Numbered from the stretch's first letter, positions 27,473 through 37,626 are shown. The stretch is 64,000 nucleotides of DNA from Ruminococcus sp. (GCF_017464355.1 NZ_JAFUAG010000014.1:37098-101097), one strand, 5' to 3'. The notes: a model not told the origin generated them from the sequence alone. Translations and numbers: made by a program.

Positions 27473-28915
27473 TTATCTGTTAAGGTGTACCGCCACCCTG
27501 CATACAGGGTCAAGGCCAAAGTCCTCAAACCTGAATGACTCAGAACACATGATATCACTGTTGAAGCCAAGACCAAAGTCGTTTGACCACTTGCCTTCCA
27601 TATCGAATACCAGCAGCCACTCAACGCCGTCCACATCGACTACATAGTTGGGCGCAAAAGTGTGGTTCTCAAAGCGGGTGTCACCACTGAGGTCAAAGTA
27701 CTTTTTCAGCTCGCTGTACCTCATGCCCACCTTAGCGCCCGAGTTCCCTATAGGATAGCCCTTCAGTATCTGTATCTGATTTATCTTGGTCCAATCAGGG
27801 TCATCGCTTACACCATTATCTATAAATACAGACTTTCCGTCCACAAAGTCCAGGTTGTAGCTGCCGTAGAAGCAGAACCTGTATCCGGGGTAGACCTTAT
27901 CATTGTATGCAGCACCTGTGTTGCTCTGGCCTGCCTCGCATACCTCGTATTTCATATCACCCAGAGCTGAGCGTACATCTCCCAGGTCGAAGGCTGTGGG
28001 CACCTTTTTCATGCTCAGGCTCTCGGGGATATAGGTGTAGCTGCCGTCGTCCAGCGTGTGCTTTACAAGCACTGCCGTGCCCTCGCTGGTCTTGACATAA
28101 TGGTCCTTGTGCTGATAAGCCTCCGTCACGGCCAGCTTATAGTCTTCCTCGGCAGGCTCCCAGGTGTAGTCCAGGTAATCAGGGGTTATCTTGAACTCCA
28201 CAAGGTCCGCATAGACCTTGCCGCCCAGTTCTCTGGCAGATCTTACCAGTATGAGATCCGGGCGCATCTCGCCGTTGTGTGCAGGTATGTACAGACATTC
28301 GGTGTTAGGGTCAAAATAGGTCTTGTCGTCCTGTTCGTAGAGGAAGCCATTGTAATCCCACGCAGCCAGCTGTGCAGCCGTGTACTTCATACCGAAATAC
28401 CTGTCGGTCATGCTGTTGAGCTGTTCAAGGGTGTGACCCTCATAGCCTGTCACAAAAGCAGGGTCATCTGCGGGAATGTTGCCCATATGCCCGTGAAGAT
28501 AAATGTGCGCGAACTGCAGCTGCTCTATCATGGTGGTGCTGGCCTTGCTGAGGGTTATGCCCTCAAGCTTCAGACCATTCTGGTAATTGTCCAGTGTGCT
28601 GAGCTGCCTGTTTATCTCATAGATATCCTCAGCAGATACCTCCTTTGGTTCCTCCAGGGGACGTATGCCCTTTACGTGGGCAGCCACCAGGGTAACGTCC
28701 GTTACATTAACATCGCCGTCACCGTTGGCGTCTGCCTGTTCAAGAGCCGCACCCTGAAGCGCTTTGATACCCTTTACGTGAGCCGCCACCATGGTAAGGT
28801 CGCTGACGTTGATATCATCGTCCAGGTTCGTGTCTCCCTTAAGGGCTGAGGCTGTCATGCCGAAAGCCCCTAAACTGAGCGTAAGTGCGGTAAGTGCTGC
28901 CAAAGCTTTTTTCAT
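27473..28915 (-). CDS. Secreted protein with N-terminal dockerin and two unknown domains
   Basis: 480 residues from ATG 28915 (AAGGAGGT just upstream). Signal peptide to about residue 24, dockerin at about 26-85 (DTNLDDDINVSDLTMVAAHV, DANGDGDVNVTDVTLVAAHV), then a domain of about 230 residues homologous to the downstream gene (YFGMKYTAAQLAAWDYNG, SARELGGKVYADLVEFKI), and a further C-terminal domain of about 150 residues (FDLGDVRSALGDMKYEVCEA onward) absent from the shorter paralogue. The domain functions are unknown. The protein would be recruited to cohesin-bearing scaffolds. Confidence 0.87.
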   Translation of the reverse strand: MKKALAALTALTLSLGAFGMTASALKGDTNLDDDINVSDLTMVAAHVKGIKALQGAALEQADANGDGDVNVTDVTLVAAHVKGIRPLEEPKEVSAEDIYEINRQLSTLDNYQNGLKLEGITLSKASTTMIEQLQFAHIYLHGHMGNIPADDPAFVTGYEGHTLEQLNSMTDRYFGMKYTAAQLAAWDYNGFLYEQDDKTYFDPNTECLYIPAHNGEMRPDLILVRSARELGGKVYADLVEFKITPDYLDYTWEPAEEDYKLAVTEAYQHKDHYVKTSEGTAVLVKHTLDDGSYTYIPESLSMKKVPTAFDLGDVRSALGDMKYEVCEAGQSNTGAAYNDKVYPGYRFCFYGSYNLDFVDGKSVFIDNGVSDDPDWTKINQIQILKGYPIGNSGAKVGMRYSELKKYFDLSGDTRFENHTFAPNYVVDVDGVEWLLVFDMEGKWSNDFGLGFNSDIMCSESFRFEDFGLDPVCRVAVHLNR

Positions 28916-28956
28916 AATGTATACCTCCTTGTATATGCGATATTTTTCTACCAATA

Positions 28957-28985
28957 ATGATACTACATTTTATCAGCCCTGTCAA
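28957..28985 (-). promoter_or_regulatory. Promoter of the paired dockerin genes
   Basis: On the minus strand TTGACA (complement of 28980-28985), 17 bases, TATCAT (complement of 28957-28962). Confidence 0.8.
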
Positions 28986-29031
28986 GCACCGTGAAGACAC
29001 ATATTTCGGCTTCCGCAGACATGACAGGTGC

Positions 29032-29060
29032 TTGACAGCAGGGCTAAAACAGAGTATAAT
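29032..29060 (+). promoter_or_regulatory. Promoter of ldh
   Basis: TTGACA at 29032-29037, 17 bases, TATAAT at 29055-29060: a consensus promoter, divergent from the dockerin promoter. Confidence 0.9.
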
Positions 29061-29101
29061 GGTATATTATAGAACAACGTTTCCCGAAGGAGGTATATGA
29101 T

Positions 29102-30055
29102 ATGACTACAGACGGACGCAAGGTCGTGCTTATAGGCACAGGTATGGTGGGCATGAGCTTTGCCTACTCGCTGGTAAATCAGGGTGGCATATGCAATGAG
29201 CTGGTGCTTATCGACGTTAATATCGAACGTGCCAGAGGTGAGGCCATGGACCTCAACCACGGGCTTGCCTTTGCAAAATCAAACATGAAGATATATGCGG
29301 GTGAATACAAGGACTGCAAGAACGCAGATATTGTTGTCATAGCCGCAGGTGTAGCCCAGAAGGAGGGCGAGACCAGACTTGACCTGCTGCAGCGCAATGT
29401 GGAGGTCTTCCGTTCCATCGTGACCCCCGTGGTGCGCTCGGGCTTTGACGGCATTTTCCTCGTAGCCACCAACCCCGTTGACATCATGACAAGAGTGACC
29501 TATGAGCTTTCCCGCTTCGGCGCTTCAAGGGTCATCGGCACAGGTACATCTCTTGATACCGCCCGCCTGCGTTATCTGCTGGGGGACTACTTTACTGTTG
29601 ACCCCAAGAATATCCACGCATACGTCATCGGTGAACATGGCGACAGCGAGTTCGTGCCTTTCTCACAGGTCATGCTCGCCACTAAGCCCGTCACCAAGAT
29701 ACTTGCCGATGAGCGCAACAGCTTCTGCATAGACGAAATGCAGTCCATAGAGGAACAGGTGCGTACCGCCGCCTATAAGATAATCGAGGCCAAGCGGGCT
29801 ACCTACTACGGCATAGGCATGGCGCTCACCCGTATAGTAAAGGCCATTCTCGGCGATGAGAACAGCGTGCTTACAGTATCTGCCAAGCTGTGCGGCGAGT
29901 ACGGCAGCAGGGCAGTGTTCATAGGCGTGCCCACTATCATCGGCAGAAACGGCGTCAAGGAGATAATCGAGCTTGACCTGAACGATGAGGAAAAGGAGAA
30001 GTTCAAAAACTCCGTGCAGGTGCTTGATGAGCATTTTGCTTCTCTTGAACTCTGA
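29102..30055 (+). CDS. ldh: L-lactate dehydrogenase
   Basis: 317 residues, AAGGAGGT 9 bases upstream. It reduces pyruvate to lactate with NADH, recycling NAD during sugar fermentation. NAD-binding GTGMVGMSFAYSL, VAAG-type strand, the substrate-loop region, ATNPVDIMT, and the catalytic His in VIGEHGDSEFVPFS. The EHGDSE motif distinguishes lactate from most malate dehydrogenases. The gene is monocistronic, ended by a strong terminator. Confidence 0.95.
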   Translation: MTTDGRKVVLIGTGMVGMSFAYSLVNQGGICNELVLIDVNIERARGEAMDLNHGLAFAKSNMKIYAGEYKDCKNADIVVIAAGVAQKEGETRLDLLQRNVEVFRSIVTPVVRSGFDGIFLVATNPVDIMTRVTYELSRFGASRVIGTGTSLDTARLRYLLGDYFTVDPKNIHAYVIGEHGDSEFVPFSQVMLATKPVTKILADERNSFCIDEMQSIEEQVRTAAYKIIEAKRATYYGIGMALTRIVKAILGDENSVLTVSAKLCGEYGSRAVFIGVPTIIGRNGVKEIIELDLNDEEKEKFKNSVQVLDEHFASLEL

Positions 30056-30072
30056 TAAATAGAATATCTGCT

Positions 30073-30109
30073 GCCCCGCAGCGGTCTGTGTGCCGCCGCG
30101 GGGCTTTTT
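30073..30109 (+). terminator. Terminator after ldh
   Basis: GCCCCGC (30073-30079) pairs with GCGGGGC (30098-30104), then TTTTT. Confidence 0.92.
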
Positions 30110-30116
30110 ATTTGTA

Positions 30117-30214
30117 TCCCGATTTGGCCGTGTATCGTTTTCCCCGCCGAAGGCTGGGGAAACAATACGAAAAAAGCCATTCTGTATCATAAGCAATACA
30201 CTTCAAAATTGAGA
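30117..30214. repeat. Dispersed inverted-end repeat, copy 2 (98 bp)
   Basis: Same layout as copy 1: TCCCGATTTGGCCGTGTATCG at the left, a GC hairpin (CCCCGCC-GAA-GGCTGGGG), the conserved GCCATTCTGTATCAT segment, and CAATACACTTCAAAATTGAGA at the right. It directly follows the ldh terminator. Confidence 0.85.
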
Positions 30215-30363
30215 GTTGTTTATAAACGTTATCGTAATTTGTAACGGTCCACATCAGTATTTTGTGAAATAGTTAACATTATCAATAAAGTGATAAAATC
30301 CGAAATATTAACCCGCGTTTATTGAGTTAAATGACGAAATTATATTCCAAATATGAATAATAG

Positions 30364-30392
30364 TTGACAAAAAAAGCTAAAGATGATAATAT
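30364..30392 (+). promoter_or_regulatory. Promoter of the giant adhesin gene
   Basis: TTGACA at 30364-30369 and TAATAT at 30387-30392 with 17 bases between. The leader is about 100 bases. Confidence 0.7.
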
Positions 30393-30501
30393 ATTAACAT
30401 ATATGGCTATATGGTCATAGTATGTTTACTTTTCCTTTCAGCCTGAGTCGGGAAGGGCAAAAGGGAGAGGTCAAAGAATTATGAAAGGGGAGATGCTTTT
30501 A

Positions 30502-33500
30502 ATGGAAAAAAGCACGCATCGTAAGGAATACAGGTTCCTGGCGGGACTGCTCTCGCTGGTATGCCTGTTTTCCGTAGTTTTCGGTTCGGTGCCCGAGGCC
30601 TTTGCTGCCTCCGCAGAGTACCCCGAGAACATTGAGCTCGTCTTCAACGAAGCAGAAGATGAGAACATAAAGATCACTGATGACGGCAAAACTGCTGATT
30701 ATACCATTCCTGAACTTCAGCAGCGGGTAAATATCCAGCTGAAACTCAGCCTTAATAAAAGGTATGAGAACGGCCAGCTCAGGATAGAGATACCCAGCGA
30801 AGCCTTCTCAAGGCGCGACGGTGATCTTTACAGCATGGACAAGAAATACGAATTCATCAACCAGGCCAAAAGTGATTCGTCACTGGTCAACGTTGAGAAT
30901 GAGAACTACACCCGTGTAAATCCCGACGGTACAAGGGAAAGCGGCATAATCGTCCTTTCAAACAAGGCGGCTACCGCCCCCCAGATCACCATAGATATGG
31001 CATACCTCATCTATGCCTTTGGTGTAGAGGATAACGCTTCACAGGATTTCGGTATCAGGATAGTAGATACCATCACAGGTGAAGAGCGTTCTCCCGATGA
31101 TATCACCGCCACTTTCCGCACCCATGTAAGGAACGCTTCGCTCAGCAAGTATACCGAGAGCGTAGGCGTTAAAAACGGCTGCTACTATAAGTGGGACGAT
31201 TCACTGGAATCAAGATATGCCCTGACCAGCAAGTACGGTATCGATGAGGCAAAGTTTACAGAGCTGTGCAATGACTATGACTTTGTAGGCTACCGCCTGT
31301 CACCCTCCGTGCAGGCCAACCAGGATTATACCCTTTATCTGGACGAACAGCCCGAGGGCGGCGAGGTAGTTGCTGTATCCCGACTTTACAGCTACAGCAG
31401 CAACTGCATTCCTCTGGAAAAGGAAACAGAGGGTCCCTATGCAGGCCAGTGGAAGCATGACGGCAGCGTTTCCAACATACTGGTACTGGTAAAGTACCCC
31501 AAGTCAGTGGCTGAGTCTGCTGACGGCGGCAGTAACCCTGACCTTGTCAATAACGCTAAGGTGACTTATGTCGGTGTTGACGGCGATGAGGAAGACGTAG
31601 CCGAGGCAGAGAAGACCCTGCACTCAGTATGGCAGGACATGAGCGCTGTATATCACGGCGATATATGGAGCGTTGAAAAGGACGGCTACCCCGATCCCAG
31701 CGGCGGACTTGACCTGCTGCAGGCAGGCAGCAACGCTACCTTTACCTACAGGATAAAAGGTATCGGCAGAACATATAAGTACGGCATGATCGATAACTTT
31801 GAGTACAAGAACGGCCCCTACTGGATGGAGCTGGTCGATGACGCACTCTATGTCAACGGCCTTGGTGAATACGGCACAAACAGTGCAAGACTTGAACCCG
31901 ATGATTTCTACTTCAAGACCTTCACTGCAGAGCTGTACCATAAGGACGTCACCGAGGTCACTCTTGACGGCGAACCCAAGACCTATACCTACCGCAAGCT
32001 AGAGGACAGACAGCCTATCGAGGTCTATGTAATGACCGCAGATAAGCCCGATGAATGGCAGCTTGACCAGAAGCTTACGACCCTTGCGCCGAACAGCCAG
32101 TATACCTATGCCGATGAAAACGGCAATTCCACATTCAAGTTCAAGCATGACAGAGTTTACAGGATAAAGTTCACCTACAGAGATGCCAACGGCGATATCG
32201 AGCTGGTATCCGTAGTTACAGGTGAGCTTCGCGGCGAAGGCCCCACTGTAAAGAAAGTCCTTGCGAATATGAAAGAACATGACCTGGCAAATTTCCAGCT
32301 GTTCAACTGGGACGGCCAGATGGGCTACAATGCCGCAGGTGTCTGGGAGAACCCCACTGACGGCAAAACTATCAGTACCGATGACAGCTGGGTCAAGGAA
32401 GACCTCCTTGCCCTGGACGCACAGCTTTACGAGGGTCACTCTGCTGAGGCTGACAACGTGCAGGTAGCTACCCGTCTTCATGCCCAGAATAACCTGGTAA
32501 CAGGAAAACCCTTCTGCGGCGCCGCCAAGCAAGGCTCCGTAAACCAGCGTGACGGCAAGATCTACGGCACCTACAAGCTTGGTGCAGTAGCAGGCAGGGG
32601 CGGCAGCCCCGATGACGTCAGTGAAATGGTAAAGCTTGGCATGATAAATGCCGGCAACGAGGTCGTTTACCATGAGCTTCTGCCCATAGGCATGAGCCTG
32701 ATGTCTGTAAGGCCTATATTTGAGGGTTCCACTCAGTTCGATTTCCAGAAGAAAAACTTCTCATGGGAAACTCTCTGGTACCAGTACAGTGCGAATATCC
32801 ACTTCCTGCAGCCCGAGAACGAGCCTGAGATCACTATTGAAACTATCGACAACTACAAGGGCTCCCTCCGCCAGATGGCAGTGATAAAAGTAAAGTATCC
32901 CGAACTGCCTGTCATCAAAATGGGTGAGCATACCGATATCTGCTACGCTGTCGGCTCTGTTATAGAGGTCAAGACAGTGGCAGACTATGCTGATATCAGA
33001 AACAATACCCTTGATAATGTCTTTGAAGCCCAGTTCATCGGCGATGACGGCAAGGCTCTGGAACTCAAGGGTCAGGCAGCACTGCCCGATGACGGCAGCG
33101 TGTTTGAAGAGATAAAGGGCAGAGACGGCGAGAACGTCTTCAAGGATATCGACGAGGACGGAGACACCACCGCCCTGAGCGTGGTAGCTTTCTCCAGCTC
33201 TGATACTATCACTATCTATCAGTCGGGCGCCCAGCTTGACAAGAAGATCAAGGCTGACGACTACGACACCTATTTCAAGGATTATACCCAGACCTACGCA
33301 GGTCACAACTATACCTACAGGATACGTTTCTATGCCAACGACGGTGTTATCCGCAACGTTGTCCTGTTCGACTCCATCGAGGAAGCTTACAACGAGGAGA
33401 AGTATCAGGGTCTGCCTTACTGGAAGGGCACCCTCTACGGAGTAGACCTCAGCGAAGCTAAGGACTCAGGCTTTGAGGATATCAGGGTCTTTGTCAACAC

Positions 33501-36500
33501 AGGCCATTTCTATACCGATGAAGAGATAGCTACAAACTACTCCACAGGCTATAAGGGACTTCAGCCCGATGACCTCACTGCTGCCAACGGCTGGCAGGAG
33601 ATCGACCCCGATAACTACGACGGCTGGGCAGATGTCAAGACCATAGCTTTCAGTATCGGTGAAGATGTACGTTTCGGCAAGGCTGATGACCTGCCCAAGT
33701 CGGTAAGCGTTTATCTTAAGATGACCGCCCCCGACACTATCCATGAGGAGCAGACCGAGAGTAACCAGGTGCTGGCATACAACGCTCCCGCTTTCTACAG
33801 CGAAAAGCTCAATACCAGCGGCTGGACAAAGGATACCACTATCGCAAACGTGGTAACTATAGGCCTTAAGTCTGCAACAGCTGAGATACCCGCCATAACC
33901 AAGACCCTCACAGGTGAGGATATCCCCGGGGACTTCAGCGATACCTGCACATTCAAGATAACCCCCGTTGACGGCGGCGAAGCACCCCGTGCTTATGCTG
34001 ACGGCGAATGGGGCGATGAGATAAGCTCCGTAAAGGTCAGCGTAAATGCCGCTGGACCCACCGCCGTGGCTGATGATAACGGCAGCCTGTTCTTCACCGA
34101 GCCCCAGACCCGCGAGTTCGAGATAACCGAGGTGGGGGGCAGAAAAACAGGCGTTAACTACAGCAAGGCTAAGTACAAGGTAGTCTATACCGTTGAGGAT
34201 ACCCGCAAGGACGTTCAGTATGACGAGGATACCCTGCTCAAGGTAGAAACTAAGATCTACAAGACCGCAGGCGATGACGGCAAGGCACTGGCAGGACCCA
34301 TTGAGGTAGAGAGCATCGAGTTTGTAAACAGCTATGCTCCCGTTCCCGCAGAGCTGGAACTGCCCGCAGTAAAGAAGACCGTCGAGGGCGCTGACAGACC
34401 CGAGGAGAAGGAATTCACCTTCATGCTGGAGCCTTTCACCGAGAATTACGAAACAGCAGGTCCTCTGCCCGAGGATACCACCGCTGTGGTAAAGGGCGAG
34501 GGCACAGCTAAGTTCGGCAAGATGACCTTTGACAAGGCAGGCATCTACGAGTACGCTGTTTACGAGGTAAGCGGCGGACAGACAGGCTACACCTACGATG
34601 ACCATACCGAGATAGTAAGAGTTACCGTCTTCGATAACAAGGGTCAGCTCGATACCACTGTTGAGAAGCTTGAGGGTGATACATATGTGGATGCAGCTGA
34701 GGGCTTTGAGTTTGTAAATGAATACACACCCAATCCCACTGACACCGTTTCCTTCCCCCAGGTGACAAAGAGATTTTCAGGTCAGCCCAGGCTGGACGAC
34801 AAGGAATTCTCCTTCACCCTGACCGCAAAGAACGGCGCACCTCTGCCCAAGGATACCAACGTGACCGTAGAGGGCGCAGGCAGGGCTTCCTTCTGCAGTG
34901 TCAAGTACACCAAGGCAGGCACCTATACCTACACTATCACCGAAGATGACTTCGATGAGAGCTACACAGGCTATACCAGGGACGAAAGCGTTTATACCTA
35001 CACCGTTACCGTTACCGATAACGACGGTCAGCTTGAAGCTTCCGCTGAACTGACAAAGAACGGCGATACTGCAAGTGCTGCCATATTTGTAAACGACTAT
35101 ACTCCCGTACCCACAAGTATCGTTCCCCCTGTGGCTGTAAAGCAGATAAAGGGCGATACCCACGATAACGACCCCAAGGTGTTCAGCTTTGAGCTGAGAG
35201 CCCTTGACGAAGCACCTGTCCCCGAAAGAACTGTTGCCAAGGTAACAGGCGAGGGCATGGCACAGAGCTTCGGCAGGATAAACTACACCGAGGCAGGCAC
35301 CTATGTTTACGAGATAAACGAGAAGGAGCTTCCTGATACTTATGTGGGCTACACCAGGGATACCGCCCTGTATACCTACACCGTTACCGTTACCGATAAC
35401 TCAGGCAAGCTTAAGGCTGAGGGCGTTCTTACCAAGGACCGTGAAGCAGCTGACGCTCTTGAGTTCGTAAACACCTATACCCCTGTGGAAACTTCCGTTG
35501 AAGTACCCGTTGCTGTCAAGCAGATCGACGGCGACACCCACGGCAATGAGGACAAGACCTTTACCTTTGAGCTGACAAGCAATGAGGACGAAGCAGAGGA
35601 TATCCCCATGCCCGAGAACACCACTGCCACCGCAACAGGCAGCGGCGAAGCAACACCTTTCGGTGCTGTCAGGTTCACCGATGTCGGCACATACCACTAT
35701 GCTGTCACCGAAAAGGAACTTGATGATACCCACACAGGCTACAGCAGAGATGAGTCTGTTTACGAGTTCACAGTTACCGTTACAGATGTCAACGGCAAAC
35801 TCACCGCTGAGTATGAGATAACCAAGGGCGGCGAGACCGTCGAGGTACCTGAGTTCGTATTCGTGAACGAGTATAAGCCCGAGGAAACTCAGCTTGAACT
35901 CCCCGCAGCTGTAAAACAGATAAACGGCGATACACAGGATACCGAGGACAGAGAGTTCACATTCCTGCTGACCGACGCTGAGGACTACACCACCGATGAA
36001 GAAGACAGCTCTTCTGAGGAACTACCTATGCCCGACCCCGCAGCAGCAACTGTAAAGGGCAGCGGACAGGCAACACCTTTCGGAAAGATCACCTTTACCG
36101 AGCCAGGTGTCTACCGCTATGCAGTCATCGAGCAGGAACTGAACGACACCCACGCAGGCTACACCCGCGACGGCTCGGTTTACATCATCACAGTTACCGT
36201 CACCGATAACGACGGCAAGCTGGAAGCTTCCTATGTCATGACAAAGAGCGGCAGGGAAGTAAGCGAGCTGGTATTCGTCAACGACTACGTGGCAGAAAGC
36301 TGTGAGCTTGAACTGCCCGTAGCAGTAAAGAAGATAGACGGCATCGTTCCCGATGAGGAGGACAAGACCTTTACCTTTGAGCTTACCTCCGCAGAGGACG
36401 AGCTGAACCCCATGCCCGAGAATGCCACCGCCACCGTAACAGGCGAGGGCAAAGCCACCGCCTTCGGCAAGATAACCTATACCAGGGCAGGCACTTACCA

Positions 36501-37452
36501 CTATGATGTCTTCGAGCAGGATCTTGATGACAGCTATGTGGGCTACAGCAAGGATACCACTGTTTACAGACTTACCGTTACCGTAAAGGATATGGGCGGC
36601 AAGCTGGAGGCTTCCTGCGTTATCACCAAGGACGGCAAGGAGCAGAGCGAGCCGGTATTTGTAAACAGCTATAATCCCAGACCCCTTGATACCGACCTTG
36701 ATGTCATCAAGGTGATAGAGGGTGCAACTCCCGAAGAGGACGAGATATACACCTTTGAGATAACCGCAAAGGACGGCGCACCTCTTCCCGAGAACAACAG
36801 GCTCACCATAACAGGTGACGGCAGCGGTACTTTCGACAGCTGGACCTATACCGAAGCAGGCGTTTATGTCTACGAGGTAAGAGAGATAGCAGGCGACTCT
36901 GAAAACTGCACCTACGACGATGTAGTCTATACCATTACAGATACCGTTACCGATATGGGCGGCGAGCTGAAGCTTATCACTGTCAAGGACGGCATCAAGC
37001 AATTCGGCAGAGTGATATCCGTTGGCGAAAGCATCTATGCAGACGTTGAGTTTGTCAACGTATATGAGGAGGAAGAAGAAGAGACCACCAAGCCCGAGGA
37101 CGACAGCAGCGAGCAGGGCGGACACGATGATTCTTCAAGCATTCCCCACGATGACAGCTCTTCTCAGGAGCAGACAACTTCGGGCGACAGCTCAGGCAGC
37201 TCCGAAAGCTCTGAAAGCTCAAGCGAGAGCAGCAGCTCCTCCGATAAGGACAGCTCTTCTCAGTCATCTTCTTCCGGGGACTCTTCCAAGAGCAGTTCTT
37301 CCAAGTCAGACAGCAGCCGTTCCACCACCACCACACAGACTTCTTCCAACCCAAATACAGGCGCCGCAAAGACGCTTGTGGGCTTCGAGATAGTTATGCT
37401 CGGTGCGGCTATCGTTGTTCTGAAAAAGCGTAAGGATAATAAGGAAGACTAA
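30502..37452 (+). CDS. Giant cell-wall-anchored adhesin with pilin-type isopeptide repeats
   Basis: About 2316 residues from ATG 30502 (GGGGAG upstream; ATG 30481 is an alternative). Signal peptide ends SVPEAFA. The first about 1125 residues form a large N-terminal region of unknown fold. Then come about eight domains of the FctA/Spy0128 pilin type, 105-150 residues each, starting near nt 33871, 34354, 34741, 35116, 35494, 35890, 36301 and 36690. Each opens with a strand carrying Lys (PVAVKQI), has a TFxFEL strand, and ends FVNxY, the Lys and Asn expected to form an internal isopeptide bond. A Ser/Asp/Glu stalk follows, then NPNTG at 37348-37362, a hydrophobic helix and KKRKDNKED: a sortase signal with a non-canonical motif. 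It should be attached to peptidoglycan and stick far out of the cell. No sortase gene is nearby. Confidence 0.9.
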   Translation: MEKSTHRKEYRFLAGLLSLVCLFSVVFGSVPEAFAASAEYPENIELVFNEAEDENIKITDDGKTADYTIPELQQRVNIQLKLSLNKRYENGQLRIEIPSEAFSRRDGDLYSMDKKYEFINQAKSDSSLVNVENENYTRVNPDGTRESGIIVLSNKAATAPQITIDMAYLIYAFGVEDNASQDFGIRIVDTITGEERSPDDITATFRTHVRNASLSKYTESVGVKNGCYYKWDDSLESRYALTSKYGIDEAKFTELCNDYDFVGYRLSPSVQANQDYTLYLDEQPEGGEVVAVSRLYSYSSNCIPLEKETEGPYAGQWKHDGSVSNILVLVKYPKSVAESADGGSNPDLVNNAKVTYVGVDGDEEDVAEAEKTLHSVWQDMSAVYHGDIWSVEKDGYPDPSGGLDLLQAGSNATFTYRIKGIGRTYKYGMIDNFEYKNGPYWMELVDDALYVNGLGEYGTNSARLEPDDFYFKTFTAELYHKDVTEVTLDGEPKTYTYRKLEDRQPIEVYVMTADKPDEWQLDQKLTTLAPNSQYTYADENGNSTFKFKHDRVYRIKFTYRDANGDIELVSVVTGELRGEGPTVKKVLANMKEHDLANFQLFNWDGQMGYNAAGVWENPTDGKTISTDDSWVKEDLLALDAQLYEGHSAEADNVQVATRLHAQNNLVTGKPFCGAAKQGSVNQRDGKIYGTYKLGAVAGRGGSPDDVSEMVKLGMINAGNEVVYHELLPIGMSLMSVRPIFEGSTQFDFQKKNFSWETLWYQYSANIHFLQPENEPEITIETIDNYKGSLRQMAVIKVKYPELPVIKMGEHTDICYAVGSVIEVKTVADYADIRNNTLDNVFEAQFIGDDGKALELKGQAALPDDGSVFEEIKGRDGENVFKDIDEDGDTTALSVVAFSSSDTITIYQSGAQLDKKIKADDYDTYFKDYTQTYAGHNYTYRIRFYANDGVIRNVVLFDSIEEAYNEEKYQGLPYWKGTLYGVDLSEAKDSGFEDIRVFVNTGHFYTDEEIATNYSTGYKGLQPDDLTAANGWQEIDPDNYDGWADVKTIAFSIGEDVRFGKADDLPKSVSVYLKMTAPDTIHEEQTESNQVLAYNAPAFYSEKLNTSGWTKDTTIANVVTIGLKSATAEIPAITKTLTGEDIPGDFSDTCTFKITPVDGGEAPRAYADGEWGDEISSVKVSVNAAGPTAVADDNGSLFFTEPQTREFEITEVGGRKTGVNYSKAKYKVVYTVEDTRKDVQYDEDTLLKVETKIYKTAGDDGKALAGPIEVESIEFVNSYAPVPAELELPAVKKTVEGADRPEEKEFTFMLEPFTENYETAGPLPEDTTAVVKGEGTAKFGKMTFDKAGIYEYAVYEVSGGQTGYTYDDHTEIVRVTVFDNKGQLDTTVEKLEGDTYVDAAEGFEFVNEYTPNPTDTVSFPQVTKRFSGQPRLDDKEFSFTLTAKNGAPLPKDTNVTVEGAGRASFCSVKYTKAGTYTYTITEDDFDESYTGYTRDESVYTYTVTVTDNDGQLEASAELTKNGDTASAAIFVNDYTPVPTSIVPPVAVKQIKGDTHDNDPKVFSFELRALDEAPVPERTVAKVTGEGMAQSFGRINYTEAGTYVYEINEKELPDTYVGYTRDTALYTYTVTVTDNSGKLKAEGVLTKDREAADALEFVNTYTPVETSVEVPVAVKQIDGDTHGNEDKTFTFELTSNEDEAEDIPMPENTTATATGSGEATPFGAVRFTDVGTYHYAVTEKELDDTHTGYSRDESVYEFTVTVTDVNGKLTAEYEITKGGETVEVPEFVFVNEYKPEETQLELPAAVKQINGDTQDTEDREFTFLLTDAEDYTTDEEDSSSEELPMPDPAAATVKGSGQATPFGKITFTEPGVYRYAVIEQELNDTHAGYTRDGSVYIITVTVTDNDGKLEASYVMTKSGREVSELVFVNDYVAESCELELPVAVKKIDGIVPDEEDKTFTFELTSAEDELNPMPENATATVTGEGKATAFGKITYTRAGTYHYDVFEQDLDDSYVGYSKDTTVYRLTVTVKDMGGKLEASCVITKDGKEQSEPVFVNSYNPRPLDTDLDVIKVIEGATPEEDEIYTFEITAKDGAPLPENNRLTITGDGSGTFDSWTYTEAGVYVYEVREIAGDSENCTYDDVVYTITDTVTDMGGELKLITVKDGIKQFGRVISVGESIYADVEFVNVYEEEEEETTKPEDDSSEQGGHDDSSSIPHDDSSSQEQTTSGDSSGSSESSESSSESSSSSDKDSSSQSSSSGDSSKSSSSKSDSSRSTTTTQTSSNPNTGAAKTLVGFEIVMLGAAIVVLKKRKDNKED

Positions 37453-37488
37453 GTCCTGAAAACCTGAGGCGCTGAAAAAGTAAAGTTT

Positions 37489-37529
37489 ATGCCGCAGCAT
37501 TTCTGAAACTTCAGGAAATGCTGCGGCAT
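37489..37529 (+). terminator. Hairpin after the adhesin gene, terminator-like
   Basis: GCCGCAGCATTTC (37491-37503) pairs perfectly with GAAATGCTGCGGC (37515-37527); the T run after it is weak. Confidence 0.65.
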
Positions 37530-37590
37530 TGCTGTATATTCACGGGTGTATTGCTCCCAAAAGCCCCGCAATACCCCATAACACCAATAA

Positions 37591-37625
37591 GCCCCGAAGT
37601 GAAGACCTCTCACCTCGGGGCTTTT
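37591..37625. terminator. Bidirectional terminator between adhesin and hydrolase genes
   Basis: GCCCCGAAGTGA (37591-37602) pairs with TCACCTCGGGGC (37610-37621) with one mismatch, T run after it on + and a TTATT tract on -. Confidence 0.8.
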
Positions 37626-37626
37626 G

